Assembly (NCBI GenBank): GCA_014804285.1
Contig: JAAVAA010000097.1
Coordinates: 1 to 36,751, forward strand
Origin: Lachnospiraceae bacterium
GTDB taxonomy: Bacteria; Bacillota; Clostridia; Lachnospirales; Lachnospiraceae
Reading direction: 5' to 3'
DNA: 36,751 nt
This document shows positions 7,642-15,786 of this stretch, piece by piece (positions within the stretch are counted from its first letter, which is position 1; each line of letters starts with the position of its first letter). The notes beneath the pieces were generated by a model. That model saw nothing but the letters and a program-made list of their open reading frames with translations, did no database searches and was not told the DNA's origin. Position numbers and translations under genes: made by a program.

Positions 7642-8685
7642 ATGAATATTCAAGATTATAAGGGCGTATTTGTCTTCGCTCAGCAGGTTGATAATGAGCT
7701 TAGCGGAATTGCTTTGGAATTAGTCGGAAAAGGCAAAGACCTCGCTAAGGATTTAGGAACAGAAGTAACAGCAGTACTGGTTGGTTCAGGCGTTGGCGCT
7801 CTGACAGATACACTTGGAGAATACGGTGCTGATAAGGTTATCGTAGTAGATGACCCCGAATTAAAGGAATATAGAACAGAGCCTTATGCACATGCACTTT
7901 CATCTGTTATTAATGAGTTCAAGCCTGAGATTTTCCTGGTAGGAGCTACTGCAATTGGACGTGATTTAGGTCCCAGAGTATCCGCAAGAATTCATACAGG
8001 ACTTACAGCAGACTGTACACAGCTTGATATCGGTGATTTCCCGATCAACCCGGTTCCGGGCAAAGAGCAGCTTCATAATCAGCTCCTCATGACCCGTCCG
8101 GCTTTCGGCGGAAATACTATCGCAACCATTGCATGTCCGGAGTTCCGTCCTCAGATGGCAACTGTACGTCCCGGTGTTATGCAGAAAGCACCTAAGGAAG
8201 CTGGCAGAAAAGCAGAGGTTATTAATTACAATCCCGGCTTTACACCCAATGATAAGTATGTAGAAATCTTAGAGGTTGTTAAGGCTGTTTCAGACGTAGC
8301 TGATATTATGGATGCAAAGATTCTGGTATCCGGCGGACGTGGCGTAGGAAGCCCGGAGAACTTTAAGATTCTGGAAGATCTGGCAGAGGTACTTGGCGGT
8401 ACCGTAAGCTGCTCCCGTGCAGTTGTAGATGCAGGCTGGAAGCCCAAAGATCTGCAGGTAGGACAGACAGGTAAGACGGTACGTCCTAATGTATACTTTG
8501 CAATCGGTATCTCCGGTGCAATCCAGCATGTAGCAGGTATGGAAGAAGCTGATATCATCATTGCAATCAATAAGGATGAGACAGCGCCTATCTTTGAAGT
8601 AGCTGATTACGGACTTGTTGGCGATTTGAACAAGATCGTTCCTGCACTTACAGAGAAGCTGAAAGTTGAATTAGCTGAGAAATAA
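7642..8685 (+). CDS. etfA: Electron transfer flavoprotein alpha subunit
   Basis: Large subunit of the Bcd-linked electron transfer flavoprotein, 347 residues. The C-terminal FAD domain shows SGGRGVGSPENFKIL, VGQTGKTVRPNVYFAIGISG and AIQHVAGMEEAD, then the usual NKDETAPIFEVADYGLVGD. GGAGG precedes the ATG. It is the last gene of the butyrate operon; a short hexamer repeat and then a strong terminator follow. No butyryl-CoA:acetate CoA-transferase or ptb-buk genes follow, so the last step of butyrate formation is encoded elsewhere. Confidence 0.95.
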   Translation: MNIQDYKGVFVFAQQVDNELSGIALELVGKGKDLAKDLGTEVTAVLVGSGVGALTDTLGEYGADKVIVVDDPELKEYRTEPYAHALSSVINEFKPEIFLVGATAIGRDLGPRVSARIHTGLTADCTQLDIGDFPINPVPGKEQLHNQLLMTRPAFGGNTIATIACPEFRPQMATVRPGVMQKAPKEAGRKAEVINYNPGFTPNDKYVEILEVVKAVSDVADIMDAKILVSGGRGVGSPENFKILEDLAEVLGGTVSCSRAVVDAGWKPKDLQVGQTGKTVRPNVYFAIGISGAIQHVAGMEEADIIIAINKDETAPIFEVADYGLVGDLNKIVPALTEKLKVELAEK

Positions 8686-8690
8686 GAGAA

Positions 8691-8728
8691 GCGTCAGCAT
8701 TAGCATCAGCATGAGCATCAGCATTAGC
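8691..8728 (+). repeat. Short tandem hexamer repeat after etfA
   Basis: Six copies of a degenerate hexamer (GTCAGC, ATTAGC, ATCAGC, ATGAGC, ATCAGC, ATTAGC) run from 8693 to 8728, between the etfA stop and the operon terminator. The word AAGCGTCAGCA at its start (8689-8699) also occurs at 20-30. Confidence 0.7.
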
Positions 8729-8748
8729 TGGTAAATAAGACGAAATGG

Positions 8749-8779
8749 AACCGGCAGAAGGAGACTTCTGCCGGTTTTG
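8749..8779 (+). terminator. Terminator of the butyrate operon
   Basis: AACCGGCAGAAG (8749-8760), loop GAGA, and CTTCTGCCGGTT (8765-8776) form a perfect 12-bp stem followed by TTGT, a clear intrinsic terminator. Confidence 0.9.
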
Positions 8780-8908
8780 TAATGGATTTTTCTAAAGATA
8801 TTGATGATGCCAATAATGCATTGTGCTATACTTCTTATAAGGTATATGTATATAATCAATGAAATGGGCAGTATTTTGATAATGGGAAAGATGGGGAGGT
8901 GGATATTT

Positions 8909-9925
8909 ATGGAAAGACAGGATATAAGTAGTGAGCAGGGGGAAGTTGTCATTTATCAGACAGATGATGGTGACACTAAAATTGACGTTCGCTTTGTAGA
9001 TGAAACTGTGTGGCTGACACAGCAACAAATGGCTGAATTATTTCAGTCTTCTCGCACGAATATTGTTGAGCATATTCAGCATATTTACGAAGAGGACGAA
9101 CTAGATGAGAAATCAACATGTCGGAATTTCCGACAGGTTCGAATGGAGGGAAATCGACAAGTAGCACGAGAGATACCGCACTATAATCTTGATATGATTA
9201 TTTCTCTCGGATATCGAGTGAAGTCGAAAATTGCTACTAATTTCCGCAGGTGGGCTACAGAACGTCTGAAGGAATATATGATAAAAGGCTTCACGATGGA
9301 TGATGAGCGTTTAAAGAACCTTGGCGGTGGCAATTATTGGAAAGAGCTGTTAGACCGTATCAGGGATATCCGCTCATCAGAGAAGGTAATGTATCGCCAA
9401 GTACTTGATTTGTATGCTACAAGCGTAGATTATAATCCGAAAAGCGCAGAATCTGTTGCATTTTTCAAAATGGTTCAAAATAAATTGCATTACGCGGCAC
9501 ATGGTCACACTGTGGCAGAGATTATATTTGAGCGTGCAGACGCTGAAAAAACATTTATGGGACTCACAAGCTTCTCGGGAGATTTTCCAACGGCAAAAGA
9601 TATAGGCATTGCAAAAAATTATTTATCAGAAGAAGAATTGAAAATATTAAATGGTATTGTTTCCGGATATTTTGACTTTGCGGAAGTGCAAGCTATGCGG
9701 CACAATCCTATGTATATGAGTGATTACGTTGAACATCTGGATAGTGTTTTGAAGACTATCGGAGGGAAGCTGTTGACAGATGCAGGTAGGGTGAGTCATG
9801 TTCAAGCTATAGAAAAGGCGAAACGGGAATACCAGAAGTATACAATACAAAACCTTTCTCCGGTGGAAGAAGAATATCTACGGACTATAAAGGAAATCGA
9901 CAAAAAAGCAAAAGAAAACAAATGA
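8909..9925 (+). CDS. rhuM: RhuM-family protein
   Basis: Resembles the RhuM family (named after a Salmonella pathogenicity-island gene; molecular function not established). It has 338 residues from the ATG at 8909, which is preceded by GGGGAGGTGG. The N-terminus has the typical pattern ITIYQTDDGxTKIDVRF-like start, then DETVWLTQQQMAELFQ (a winged-helix type segment) and LDMIISLGYRVKSKIATNFRRWAT. The C-terminal half (about 190-330) contains HAAHGHTVAEIIFERADAEK and a Fic/Doc-like helical region. It has its own weak promoter (extended -10 TGCTATACT at 8824-8832) and a terminator, so it stands alone. Such genes are common in mobile islands, but no element ends are visible here. Confidence 0.8.
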   Translation: MERQDISSEQGEVVIYQTDDGDTKIDVRFVDETVWLTQQQMAELFQSSRTNIVEHIQHIYEEDELDEKSTCRNFRQVRMEGNRQVAREIPHYNLDMIISLGYRVKSKIATNFRRWATERLKEYMIKGFTMDDERLKNLGGGNYWKELLDRIRDIRSSEKVMYRQVLDLYATSVDYNPKSAESVAFFKMVQNKLHYAAHGHTVAEIIFERADAEKTFMGLTSFSGDFPTAKDIGIAKNYLSEEELKILNGIVSGYFDFAEVQAMRHNPMYMSDYVEHLDSVLKTIGGKLLTDAGRVSHVQAIEKAKREYQKYTIQNLSPVEEEYLRTIKEIDKKAKENK

Positions 9926-9967
9926 TGCAGCAGCGATGATTTGAAAAAATGGATGTAGCAGCAAAAT

Positions 9968-10009
9968 AATGGAGCTATGCGACGTGAAAACGTGCGCAGC
10001 TCCATTTTT
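9968..10009 (+). terminator. Terminator after rhuM-like gene
   Basis: ATGGAGCT (9969-9976) pairs with AGCTCCAT (9998-10005), with an inner ACGT/ACGT stem (9982-9985 and 9990-9993) and TTTTT after. It lies between convergent genes and may also serve the minus-strand gene ending at 10032. Confidence 0.8.
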
Positions 10010-10031
10010 ACAATGCCATGCAAAGGCAATT

Positions 10032-10820
10032 TTAATCCTTTTTCCGTTTCAGTAAAAGAAGCAATATAGTCGTTACCGCTACAGTTAAGAGTACCAAGAA
10101 AATTGTCAAAGGAATGATCCATGGTTTTGATTTCGGTACAATACGTGGTGCATCTACTGATGTGTTCGCCGTTTTTGGAGTCTCAACGACAGGCGCTCCG
10201 TTTGGGTAGAGCAGATCCAAATCTGCATTTGGTGCGTTTAGGCAGATCCAGACATTTTTGAACCCGTACCAGTAACCGACCCTTCCCCAGCTATTTTCAT
10301 TTTCATCTACATAAACATTGTCATAAGAGGGCGGAGTATCATTAAATTTCAGGGAATCATATTCTGTGGAACCGGGATATCTCCACAGGAAGATATCCTG
10401 TCCTTGATAGTCTTCACTCAGTTCTCCGGATTGTTCAGTAATTTGTGCGCTATGTTCTTCGCGGAAGGAAATGCTGTCATAGATAACTTCCATGTAATCC
10501 ATAGGCACCCAGCCCACAGTATCCTGGTAATCGTCATAGATACCCCATAGGATACCCGATTCATCCCGATAGGTAAAATGGATATATGCTTTATGGCCGT
10601 TTTCCCATACAGCTACCACTTCCGGCAGTTCAGGGCTTTTGTATAGAATAACTTTCCCGTCCGGGCCGTTTGCCGTAAAAGATCGTCCCATGTATTCACA
10701 TTCATCAGCATGGGCCTCATAAAAAGGATCAAAGGGTTCCCAGATCACATCAGCCTTCACTGGAATAGAAAGCAGCATATAACAGATCAGCGCAGTAAAC
10801 ACATAAAATATTTTTTTCAT
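10032..10820 (-). CDS. Secreted, membrane-anchored protein with SH3-like domains
   Basis: Unknown function, 262 residues. A signal peptide (about 1-24, ending in VKADV) is followed by an extracytoplasmic part with two SH3b-like segments: one around VILYKSPELPEVVAVW...GWVPMDYMEVIYD and one around ENSWGRVGYWYGFKNVWICL. A membrane helix (about residues 235-257) and the basic end KRKKD anchor the C-terminus. The start at 10820 is chosen because GGAGG lies just upstream; the open frame extends further but has no site there. It is downstream of, and presumably co-transcribed with, the small membrane protein gene at 10890-11303. Bacterial SH3 domains often bind peptidoglycan, so a cell-wall sensing or binding role is an inference. 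Confidence 0.75.
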   Translation of the reverse strand: MKKIFYVFTALICYMLLSIPVKADVIWEPFDPFYEAHADECEYMGRSFTANGPDGKVILYKSPELPEVVAVWENGHKAYIHFTYRDESGILWGIYDDYQDTVGWVPMDYMEVIYDSISFREEHSAQITEQSGELSEDYQGQDIFLWRYPGSTEYDSLKFNDTPPSYDNVYVDENENSWGRVGYWYGFKNVWICLNAPNADLDLLYPNGAPVVETPKTANTSVDAPRIVPKSKPWIIPLTIFLVLLTVAVTTILLLLLKRKKD

Positions 10821-10845
10821 AAATAACCTCCATTTGACCACACCT

Positions 10846-10893
10846 GCAAGTTTGTGGTCACACAAACTTGCAAGTGAAAGATTTATCTTTCAC
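10846..10893. repeat. Two adjacent perfect inverted repeats
   Basis: GCAAGTTTGTG (10846-10856) with CACAAACTTGC (10861-10871), and GTGAAAGAT (10874-10882) with ATCTTTCAC (10885-10893). They fill the gap between two co-directional minus-strand genes; the second overlaps the stop codon of the upstream gene. On the minus strand they precede the ribosome binding site of the SH3-like gene by about 20 bases, so they could act on mRNA processing or as a weak attenuator. Confidence 0.7.
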
Positions 10894-11303
10894 TCTTTCC
10901 TCTTTATCCGCATGAGGATCGACAAAAGAAAATTCAATCGATTCATGCATAACATTCCAAGCAGCCAAGAACACATATTGGATATGATGGCTAAACGTAT
11001 AGGCCGCAATGGCCGATCATCCTGCCAGCCCGGGGACTTTGCAAAGCGACAGTAAATAAATGCTTCTGTCAGGATCACCATCAATTCCACAAGAAGCTGT
11101 ATAGGCGCTGAGAATAACGGCGGCAGATAGATCCTTCCCAGCCAGCAGATCAGTACGGCAGGCGGATTGGTAAGCAGGTTTACCAGAATCACTAAAAGCA
11201 GCATATGACGCTTACGCCACCGGAACAAAAGTGCCACAACTATTTCAATTAACACAGTCAGCATGAAAGAGACTGCAAACATCCTGATCAAATAAATTTC
11301 CAT
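10890..11303 (-). CDS. Small polytopic membrane protein of unknown function
   Basis: A 137-residue hydrophobic protein with about four membrane segments (around residues 5-27, 33-55, 60-82 and 105-127) separated by basic loops such as RWRKRH and ending RIKRKE. An AGGAGGAC site lies just upstream of the ATG at 11301-11303. It precedes the SH3-like anchored protein in the same direction with about 70 bases between them, which suggests that the two work together at the membrane. I do not recognise a characterised family. Confidence 0.7.
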   Translation of the reverse strand: MEIYLIRMFAVSFMLTVLIEIVVALLFRWRKRHMLLLVILVNLLTNPPAVLICWLGRIYLPPLFSAPIQLLVELMVILTEAFIYCRFAKSPGWQDDRPLRPIRLAIISNMCSWLLGMLCMNRLNFLLSILMRIKRKE

Positions 11304-11368
11304 TTGCTGTGTCCTCCTGAATCATCCGCATCGGGGGTATGTATATTGTGAGTCAGACGCTGGGGAAA

Positions 11369-11405
11369 TATAGTAAATGACAAAAAATATTTGCCATTTA
11401 CTATA
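11369..11405 (-). terminator. Hairpin overlapping the end of the MFS gene
   Basis: ATAGTAAATG (11370-11379) pairs with CATTTACTAT (11395-11404), with an inner CAAA/TTTG pairing. On the minus strand it overlaps the TAG stop of the transporter gene. T richness after the stem is modest, so termination efficiency is uncertain. Confidence 0.6.
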
Positions 11406-12447
11406 ACTTTTGGCGCATGATTGTCAACAGAAGGAGAGAAATCACACTGCCCGCGCATCCCACGAGATTTCCACCGGTTTGAGGAAGCAGTCCGAAGTAT
11501 CCGGGCAGAAAACCCAAAAACAAGGCAAATGTCAGAAATCCAAAGGCAAAACCCGGCATCTTTGGCAGACAGCATGCCAGCCAATATAGAGTGATCGGCA
11601 TGGTCATATTAAACAAGAACAGTGCAGCCAGCCCGGCAGGCATCAGGTCGGAAAAGAGATAGCAGCATGCCGCAAGCCCCAGGGAAATGGTAACAGTTCT
11701 TTGGAATCCATAGCGTGCAGATGCGAAGCCTCCTGCTATTTTGCCGGTCACAATGCTAAGGACAGCGAGCAATCCGGCTAAGGCTCCTGATTTCCAAGGA
11801 AAGGCCGTTGCCATACCGAGGCAGGAGCGGAGAATGACTACCGTCATACAACAGAAGATGGAGACCGTGGTTCCGAAGGAAAAAGCATTCTTCCTGTTTT
11901 GCCCATCTGAATCTATATCATATTTTTTCAGTATCGTGTGAATCGGCGGATTAAGCCGCTGGTGCATACAGACCCATATGACGATAAGAACTGACAAAAC
12001 GCCTGCCCCAAGAAGTGCTTCTTTCCACATACCGCCTTTGGCAAGCAAAGTGCCAAGGTAGAGCCCCAAAGCACCCGGAGCTACAAAAATTCCCAATTTT
12101 TTGCCCTGCCGATTTTCAAATCTGTCTTCCAAAATGGTTTCTACCCCTCCGCCTGCATGGAATAGAGCGTTTCCAATCCCAAGAATAGCCGGATGGGTGA
12201 AGACACCAGCAAAGGTGATGATGATTCCCAGCATAGCGGACAGGAAAGAAAAGTTAATCTTTGCAAGTCTATCCTTTTCAATCAGGAAATCCAGAATTAC
12301 CCCCAAGGGCATTTGCAGAGCAAAAGCACAAAAATTATAGATCAATATAAGAAAATATCCGTTTTCCCGGGGAATAAATTTCCCAAACATTGCCAGCGCA
12401 CATATGCCGTCTACCAGGAAGTGGGAGAAGGAATAAATGATAGTCAT
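11401..12447 (-). CDS. MFS-type transporter
   Basis: A 348-residue integral membrane protein with about ten hydrophobic segments, which by its pattern belongs to the major facilitator superfamily; the substrate is unknown. Typical features are the N-terminal SFSHFLVDGICALAMFG, the intracellular loop LDFLIEKDRLAK between early helices, and GNALFHAGGGVETI. The start at 12447 is chosen because AAGGGA sits 6 bases upstream; a TTG at 12462 in the same frame would place that site inside the gene. The protein is somewhat shorter than the usual 400 residues. It is transcribed alone on the minus strand; the hairpin at 11369-11405 probably ends it. Confidence 0.75.
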   Translation of the reverse strand: MTIIYSFSHFLVDGICALAMFGKFIPRENGYFLILIYNFCAFALQMPLGVILDFLIEKDRLAKINFSFLSAMLGIIITFAGVFTHPAILGIGNALFHAGGGVETILEDRFENRQGKKLGIFVAPGALGLYLGTLLAKGGMWKEALLGAGVLSVLIVIWVCMHQRLNPPIHTILKKYDIDSDGQNRKNAFSFGTTVSIFCCMTVVILRSCLGMATAFPWKSGALAGLLAVLSIVTGKIAGGFASARYGFQRTVTISLGLAACCYLFSDLMPAGLAALFLFNMTMPITLYWLACCLPKMPGFAFGFLTFALFLGFLPGYFGLLPQTGGNLVGCAGSVISLLLLTIMRQKL

Positions 12448-12689
12448 GGTTGTTCCCTTCAAAGCTTGGTTATGATGGACTTTCTCTTATCATATATCAT
12501 AATGCTAAAAGGGTCAACAACACCAATTGCTTGTATAGGGAGTGTTGACTTGTGAGGTGCTGGTTTGATTTTGTTGTGTTTTTATTCCGTTAAATTATTT
12601 GTGGATTTTTGAATAGATATATATATGATGACATGATACAATATAGTTGTTGGACATTTTGACGAAGTGAGATTTTATAAGGAACAGCT

Positions 12690-13217
12690 ATGATGGATAA
12701 GAAAGTAGAAATTATAAAGGACGCTGATGGTAAAAGTATTGTAGTCATCAATGATCTGCGCTTCAAGGGAAGGCGGAGTGTGGATTGGAACATTGTTGGG
12801 AATTGTCTAAAAGAATATATTGGGGAGTATGCTGAGATTACGGAAACATCAGATGTTGTATACATAGGTACGGATTTTCCAGACGAGTTTGCACATTCCA
12901 AAGATACAAAGGAGTTAAGGGGTGCAAACATGTATGCAAAAGCAAATTCTTCAAGCATAGTAAGAGAGATGATTGAAATTGCCACGAATAAAACTTTTGC
13001 AGAGAATTATGCACAAAAACATAACATAGATGCAAAATTTGGCTGGTACAGGTATGATACACGTTTTGCAATACCTGTTTATGATGATGCAGGCGAACTG
13101 ATAAGGTATAATGTTTTTAAGGCAAGAATACTGGTGCGTCATGCGCAGGATAGGAAATTGTATCTGTATGATATTTTAAGGACAAAAAAAGAAACGAGCA
13201 AGCCGCTTGAGCAATAG
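12690..13217 (+). CDS. Hypothetical protein resembling an LPD3-type polyvalent-protein domain
   Basis: A 175-residue soluble protein. The part DVVYIGTDFPDEFAHSK through the WYRYDTRFAIPVYDDAGE stretch and the ending LYLYDILRTKKETSKP resembles domains found in large polyvalent proteins and MuF-like proteins of phages and conjugative elements (LPD3-like, recalled from memory). Here it stands alone. AAGGAA lies 5 bases before the first of two adjacent ATGs (12690, 12693), and an extended -10 TGATACAAT is at 12634-12642. The flanking sequence is AT-rich. It could be a stand-alone relic of a mobile element. No catalytic motif is evident. Confidence 0.6.
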   Translation: MMDKKVEIIKDADGKSIVVINDLRFKGRRSVDWNIVGNCLKEYIGEYAEITETSDVVYIGTDFPDEFAHSKDTKELRGANMYAKANSSSIVREMIEIATNKTFAENYAQKHNIDAKFGWYRYDTRFAIPVYDDAGELIRYNVFKARILVRHAQDRKLYLYDILRTKKETSKPLEQ

Positions 13218-13342
13218 CTGTACGGTCGAAAAACTCATTTCTTTATAGTCCACATTTTAAAGGTATACGGTGGTTTTGTCAAGTGTAAAAATATTGATTC
13301 GGCAATTATACTTACTGCGATGAATTGCAAAATATATCTAAC

Positions 13343-14497
13343 CTATTGTTGTAATACAACCCACTCAACCCCGAAAATACTCTGTCGTCTACAGAGGGTG
13401 ATGGAATCATTTTCGGCAACGGAAGAGGATAGTTCCCCGGAAACAACAAAGGATTGCGATATGCCCTGAACCTCCACCACCAGATGATGCTCATCTCCAA
13501 AACGTTCAAAACCTAAAACTCTGACAGTTTCACATCTTCCCTGCTCAAAAGTAGTAACTACATTGATAACAGGCGAGGACAGAAGGGAGAGAAACATCAC
13601 AGCGAGTAGTATAGACAGAAATTTCCCGATATGCTCTTTGCGCTTCCGGATCAGAAGTGTCAACAGATAGCAACCGGCCAAAACAAGAGTATAAATAATA
13701 AAAAATGCAATATAGTCTATATTGAGGGTCTTCCCAAACTTAAACAAAAAAAGCAGATCAATCAGGCAGAGGAAGAAGGGGAAAGAAATCTGATAGGAAT
13801 CTGTCCTCTCTGATGTCATTTTGGGATAAAGGAAAAGATACATTCCATAGCAGAAATGAGGTATCAAAATAAGGCATGTCAGCTTCAGGTTTTGGGGCAT
13901 AAGAAATGACAGAAGAAAAAGTGCCGCAAGAACAAAGTAGATGATACGGCAGACCTTTTTCTCCCTTATAATAGTCTCCTCATCCCAATGAGTTAAAATG
14001 TATTCTTTTTCTTCTTGTATGCGTGCCGGCTTCCTTTCGGATAGCCGCTCCGCCAGGCGGGACTTTTTGGCAGGAATTCCCAGAGACTCAAGATAGGACA
14101 GTGCAGGGACACTTTCCAGCATATTAAGTTCAAATACTGCCAGTCTCTTACCGGTATGAGATTTTAATTTTACGGAGGTTTGTATATCCAAAGTAATCTG
14201 TTTAATATCACTGTAATGGAAGGTGCGGGTTCTGCCAATGGCAGGTGTGTAAGAAAGCATGCCGCCATCAATCACCAGTTTTCGTCTGAAATAGGAGAGA
14301 ATCAGGTAAAAGCAGCAAAAACACAGGAGACCGAAGCTGAGTGTAAAAATGGCAGCCATTCCAAGGAGTTCCAAGAAATTTAGTGAATAATATATAGAAT
14401 AGATGATACAGCCAATATAAAAGGGAGTGAAAAATATAGAACCCAAAATTCCGATGAGAAGAGGAAGCTTTGGCTCCCGAACTATGTAGTTATCCAT
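13343..14497 (-). CDS. Polytopic membrane protein, intact member of a local paralogue pair
   Basis: Unknown function, 384 residues. Two membrane helices (about 13-68) precede a soluble segment with YTPAIGRTRTFHYSDIKQITL, a PH-like/YcxB-style pattern, and GKRLAVFELNMLESVPAL. About four to five further helices follow, then a C-terminal soluble domain ending in CRRQSIFGVEWVVLQQ. AAAGGA precedes the ATG by 7 bases. The gene broken at 16201-17299 is a clear paralogue, sharing GKRLASFELNM and KSIFGVEF. The two are separated by two XRE regulator genes. The bPH-like reading is an inference. Confidence 0.75.
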   Translation of the reverse strand: MDNYIVREPKLPLLIGILGSIFFTPFYIGCIIYSIYYSLNFLELLGMAAIFTLSFGLLCFCCFYLILSYFRRKLVIDGGMLSYTPAIGRTRTFHYSDIKQITLDIQTSVKLKSHTGKRLAVFELNMLESVPALSYLESLGIPAKKSRLAERLSERKPARIQEEKEYILTHWDEETIIREKKVCRIIYFVLAALFLLSFLMPQNLKLTCLILIPHFCYGMYLFLYPKMTSERTDSYQISFPFFLCLIDLLFLFKFGKTLNIDYIAFFIIYTLVLAGCYLLTLLIRKRKEHIGKFLSILLAVMFLSLLSSPVINVVTTFEQGRCETVRVLGFERFGDEHHLVVEVQGISQSFVVSGELSSSVAENDSITLCRRQSIFGVEWVVLQQ

Positions 14498-14565
14498 GTT
14501 AAGATCCTTTCTGTAAGTGCATCATGCAGGCAAAACCTGCTATTTCCCATCTGCATATATTTCAT

Positions 14566-14601
14566 TGTTAAAAGCGGCTATATGTTTCCACATAGCCACT
14601 T
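14566..14601 (-). terminator. Terminator of the XRE repressor gene
   Basis: On the minus strand, AAGTGGCTATGT pairs with ACATATAGCCGCTT (14572-14601, one bulge) and is followed by TTTTAAC. It ends the regulator gene at 14705-15499, before the downstream membrane-protein gene. Confidence 0.7.
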
Positions 14602-14704
14602 GTTAAGTAATTCCATTCGAGTTACTAATGCTTTTAGTAGTCCGCTTTGCGGTAAGACGTACTACCAATAGAATACCATACTGTTGAAAGGAGTCAACTA
14701 AATC

Positions 14705-15499
14705 CTACAGATACTTCTCGCGAATAAGCTGGGCGATTGTTTCCCGATCCAGAAAGGGAATGATGGGGGTGATTGCTTTGAGGCCGTTTCGTTCGCACTC
14801 CTTCTGAGCAATGGTTTGTTTGGTATCCTGCGGCAGGAATGGCATAAAATCCTCCACTTCCTCCACTCCTTCTTTCTCATAAATTTTCAGTGCCAGCCTG
14901 CTTATCGCATCCCGGGCAAGAAAGGGCAGTAAATTCTCTATAGCTCCATACTCTCCGGCTTCCGCCCACCTGTCTGCAATCTGCTCCAGCACCTGACGGC
15001 TGACAAAGGGGGCAATGTTATCCAAATTTTCCCGTTCTGTGGAATCAGCGTATTTCAGTGCCAGTTCATTCACCAAATCTTTGCCGATAAAGGGCAGAAT
15101 ATCCTCAATATCATCAAGGCTGGGAAGGGGCTTATCCTGAGTCAGCTTTGCAAATCCTTCGTCCATTTGATCCGGCAGAAGCAGCGGTGCCACGTTCGTC
15201 AGTTCTTCCATGGTCACCGGGTTCGTTTCCATATATTGCTCCAGATCTCCTTTCGCGGCACTGCGCAGCAGCCCGGAAGCATCTCCCAAAAGGTCGTCCG
15301 TAGTCACATTAAAAATTTGTGCCAGTTCCGGCAGTTTGCTAATATCCGGCATGGTGTTGCCTCTCTCCCAGTTGGAGACGGCTTGAAAGCTGATTCCCAG
15401 CTTGTCCGCTAGTTCCATCTGAGTCATATTCTGCTTTTTGCGCAATTCCGATATTCTCCTGCCGGTCTGGTTCATGTTGAACGTAAATTTTTGTTCCAT
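14705..15499 (-). CDS. XRE-family regulator with C-terminal helical repeats
   Basis: A 264-residue regulator. Residues about 12-66 are a Cro/C1-type helix-turn-helix (ISELRKKQNMTQMELADKLG, then ISFQAVSNWERGNTMPD). From about residue 95 to the end there are five to six helical repeats of about 28 residues with the pattern (I/L)xxIxPFLxxxxxxxLA, for example LPFIGKDLVNELALKYA, APFVSRQVLEQIADRWA, LPFLARDAISRLALKIY and IPFLDRETIAQLIREKY. The start at 15499 follows GGGAGGT by 5 bases; the open frame runs further up but through a hairpin. The repeats probably form an ARM/HEAT-like ligand or partner surface. A similar repeat ends the M56 protein at 26767-29025. Confidence 0.85.
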   Translation of the reverse strand: MEQKFTFNMNQTGRRISELRKKQNMTQMELADKLGISFQAVSNWERGNTMPDISKLPELAQIFNVTTDDLLGDASGLLRSAAKGDLEQYMETNPVTMEELTNVAPLLLPDQMDEGFAKLTQDKPLPSLDDIEDILPFIGKDLVNELALKYADSTERENLDNIAPFVSRQVLEQIADRWAEAGEYGAIENLLPFLARDAISRLALKIYEKEGVEEVEDFMPFLPQDTKQTIAQKECERNGLKAITPIIPFLDRETIAQLIREKYL

Positions 15500-15510
15500 T
15501 TTTACCTCCC

Positions 15511-15526
15511 GCCCGCGAAAGCGGGC
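15511..15526 (-). promoter_or_regulatory. Hairpin touching the ribosome binding site of the XRE gene
   Basis: GCCCGC (15511-15516) and GCGGGC (15521-15526) form a perfect 6-bp GC stem with a 4-base loop. On the mRNA it ends immediately before the GGGAGG site (15505-15510), so it could modulate ribosome access. Confidence 0.5.
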
Positions 15527-15724
15527 ATTTTCCATTTTATTTTTGGTTGCTTTTGTCTCAGGCCTGTAGCATTATTTAACCACACTCCGTTCAAAATAAC
15601 TATCAATTTTTCCTTGAATCGGACAAGAATAAGCTTTTGGGGGAATTCAAGCAGTAATTGAAACGAACATAATTTCATGTCAGATTATTTGCGGAATGTT
15701 AAGATCCTTTGCATAAGTTCTAAA

Positions 15725-15763
15725 GATATTTGATTGCTTTGCAAATATCAAATGGCTTATACT
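15725..15763 (+). promoter_or_regulatory. Promoter and probable operator of the membrane XRE gene
   Basis: TTGCTT (15734-15739), an 18-base spacer and TATACT (15758-15763) make a promoter. A dyad GATATTTG (15725-15732) with CAAATATC (15742-15749) covers the -35 and spacer, a suitable place for an autoregulating XRE protein. Confidence 0.6.
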
Positions 15764-15786
15764 ATCCGTAAAGGAGGCTTTGTAAA

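Noticed and set aside
12448..12462. TTG start of the MFS gene
   Set aside because: It would place the AAGGGA ribosome binding site inside the coding region; the ATG at 12447 fits better.
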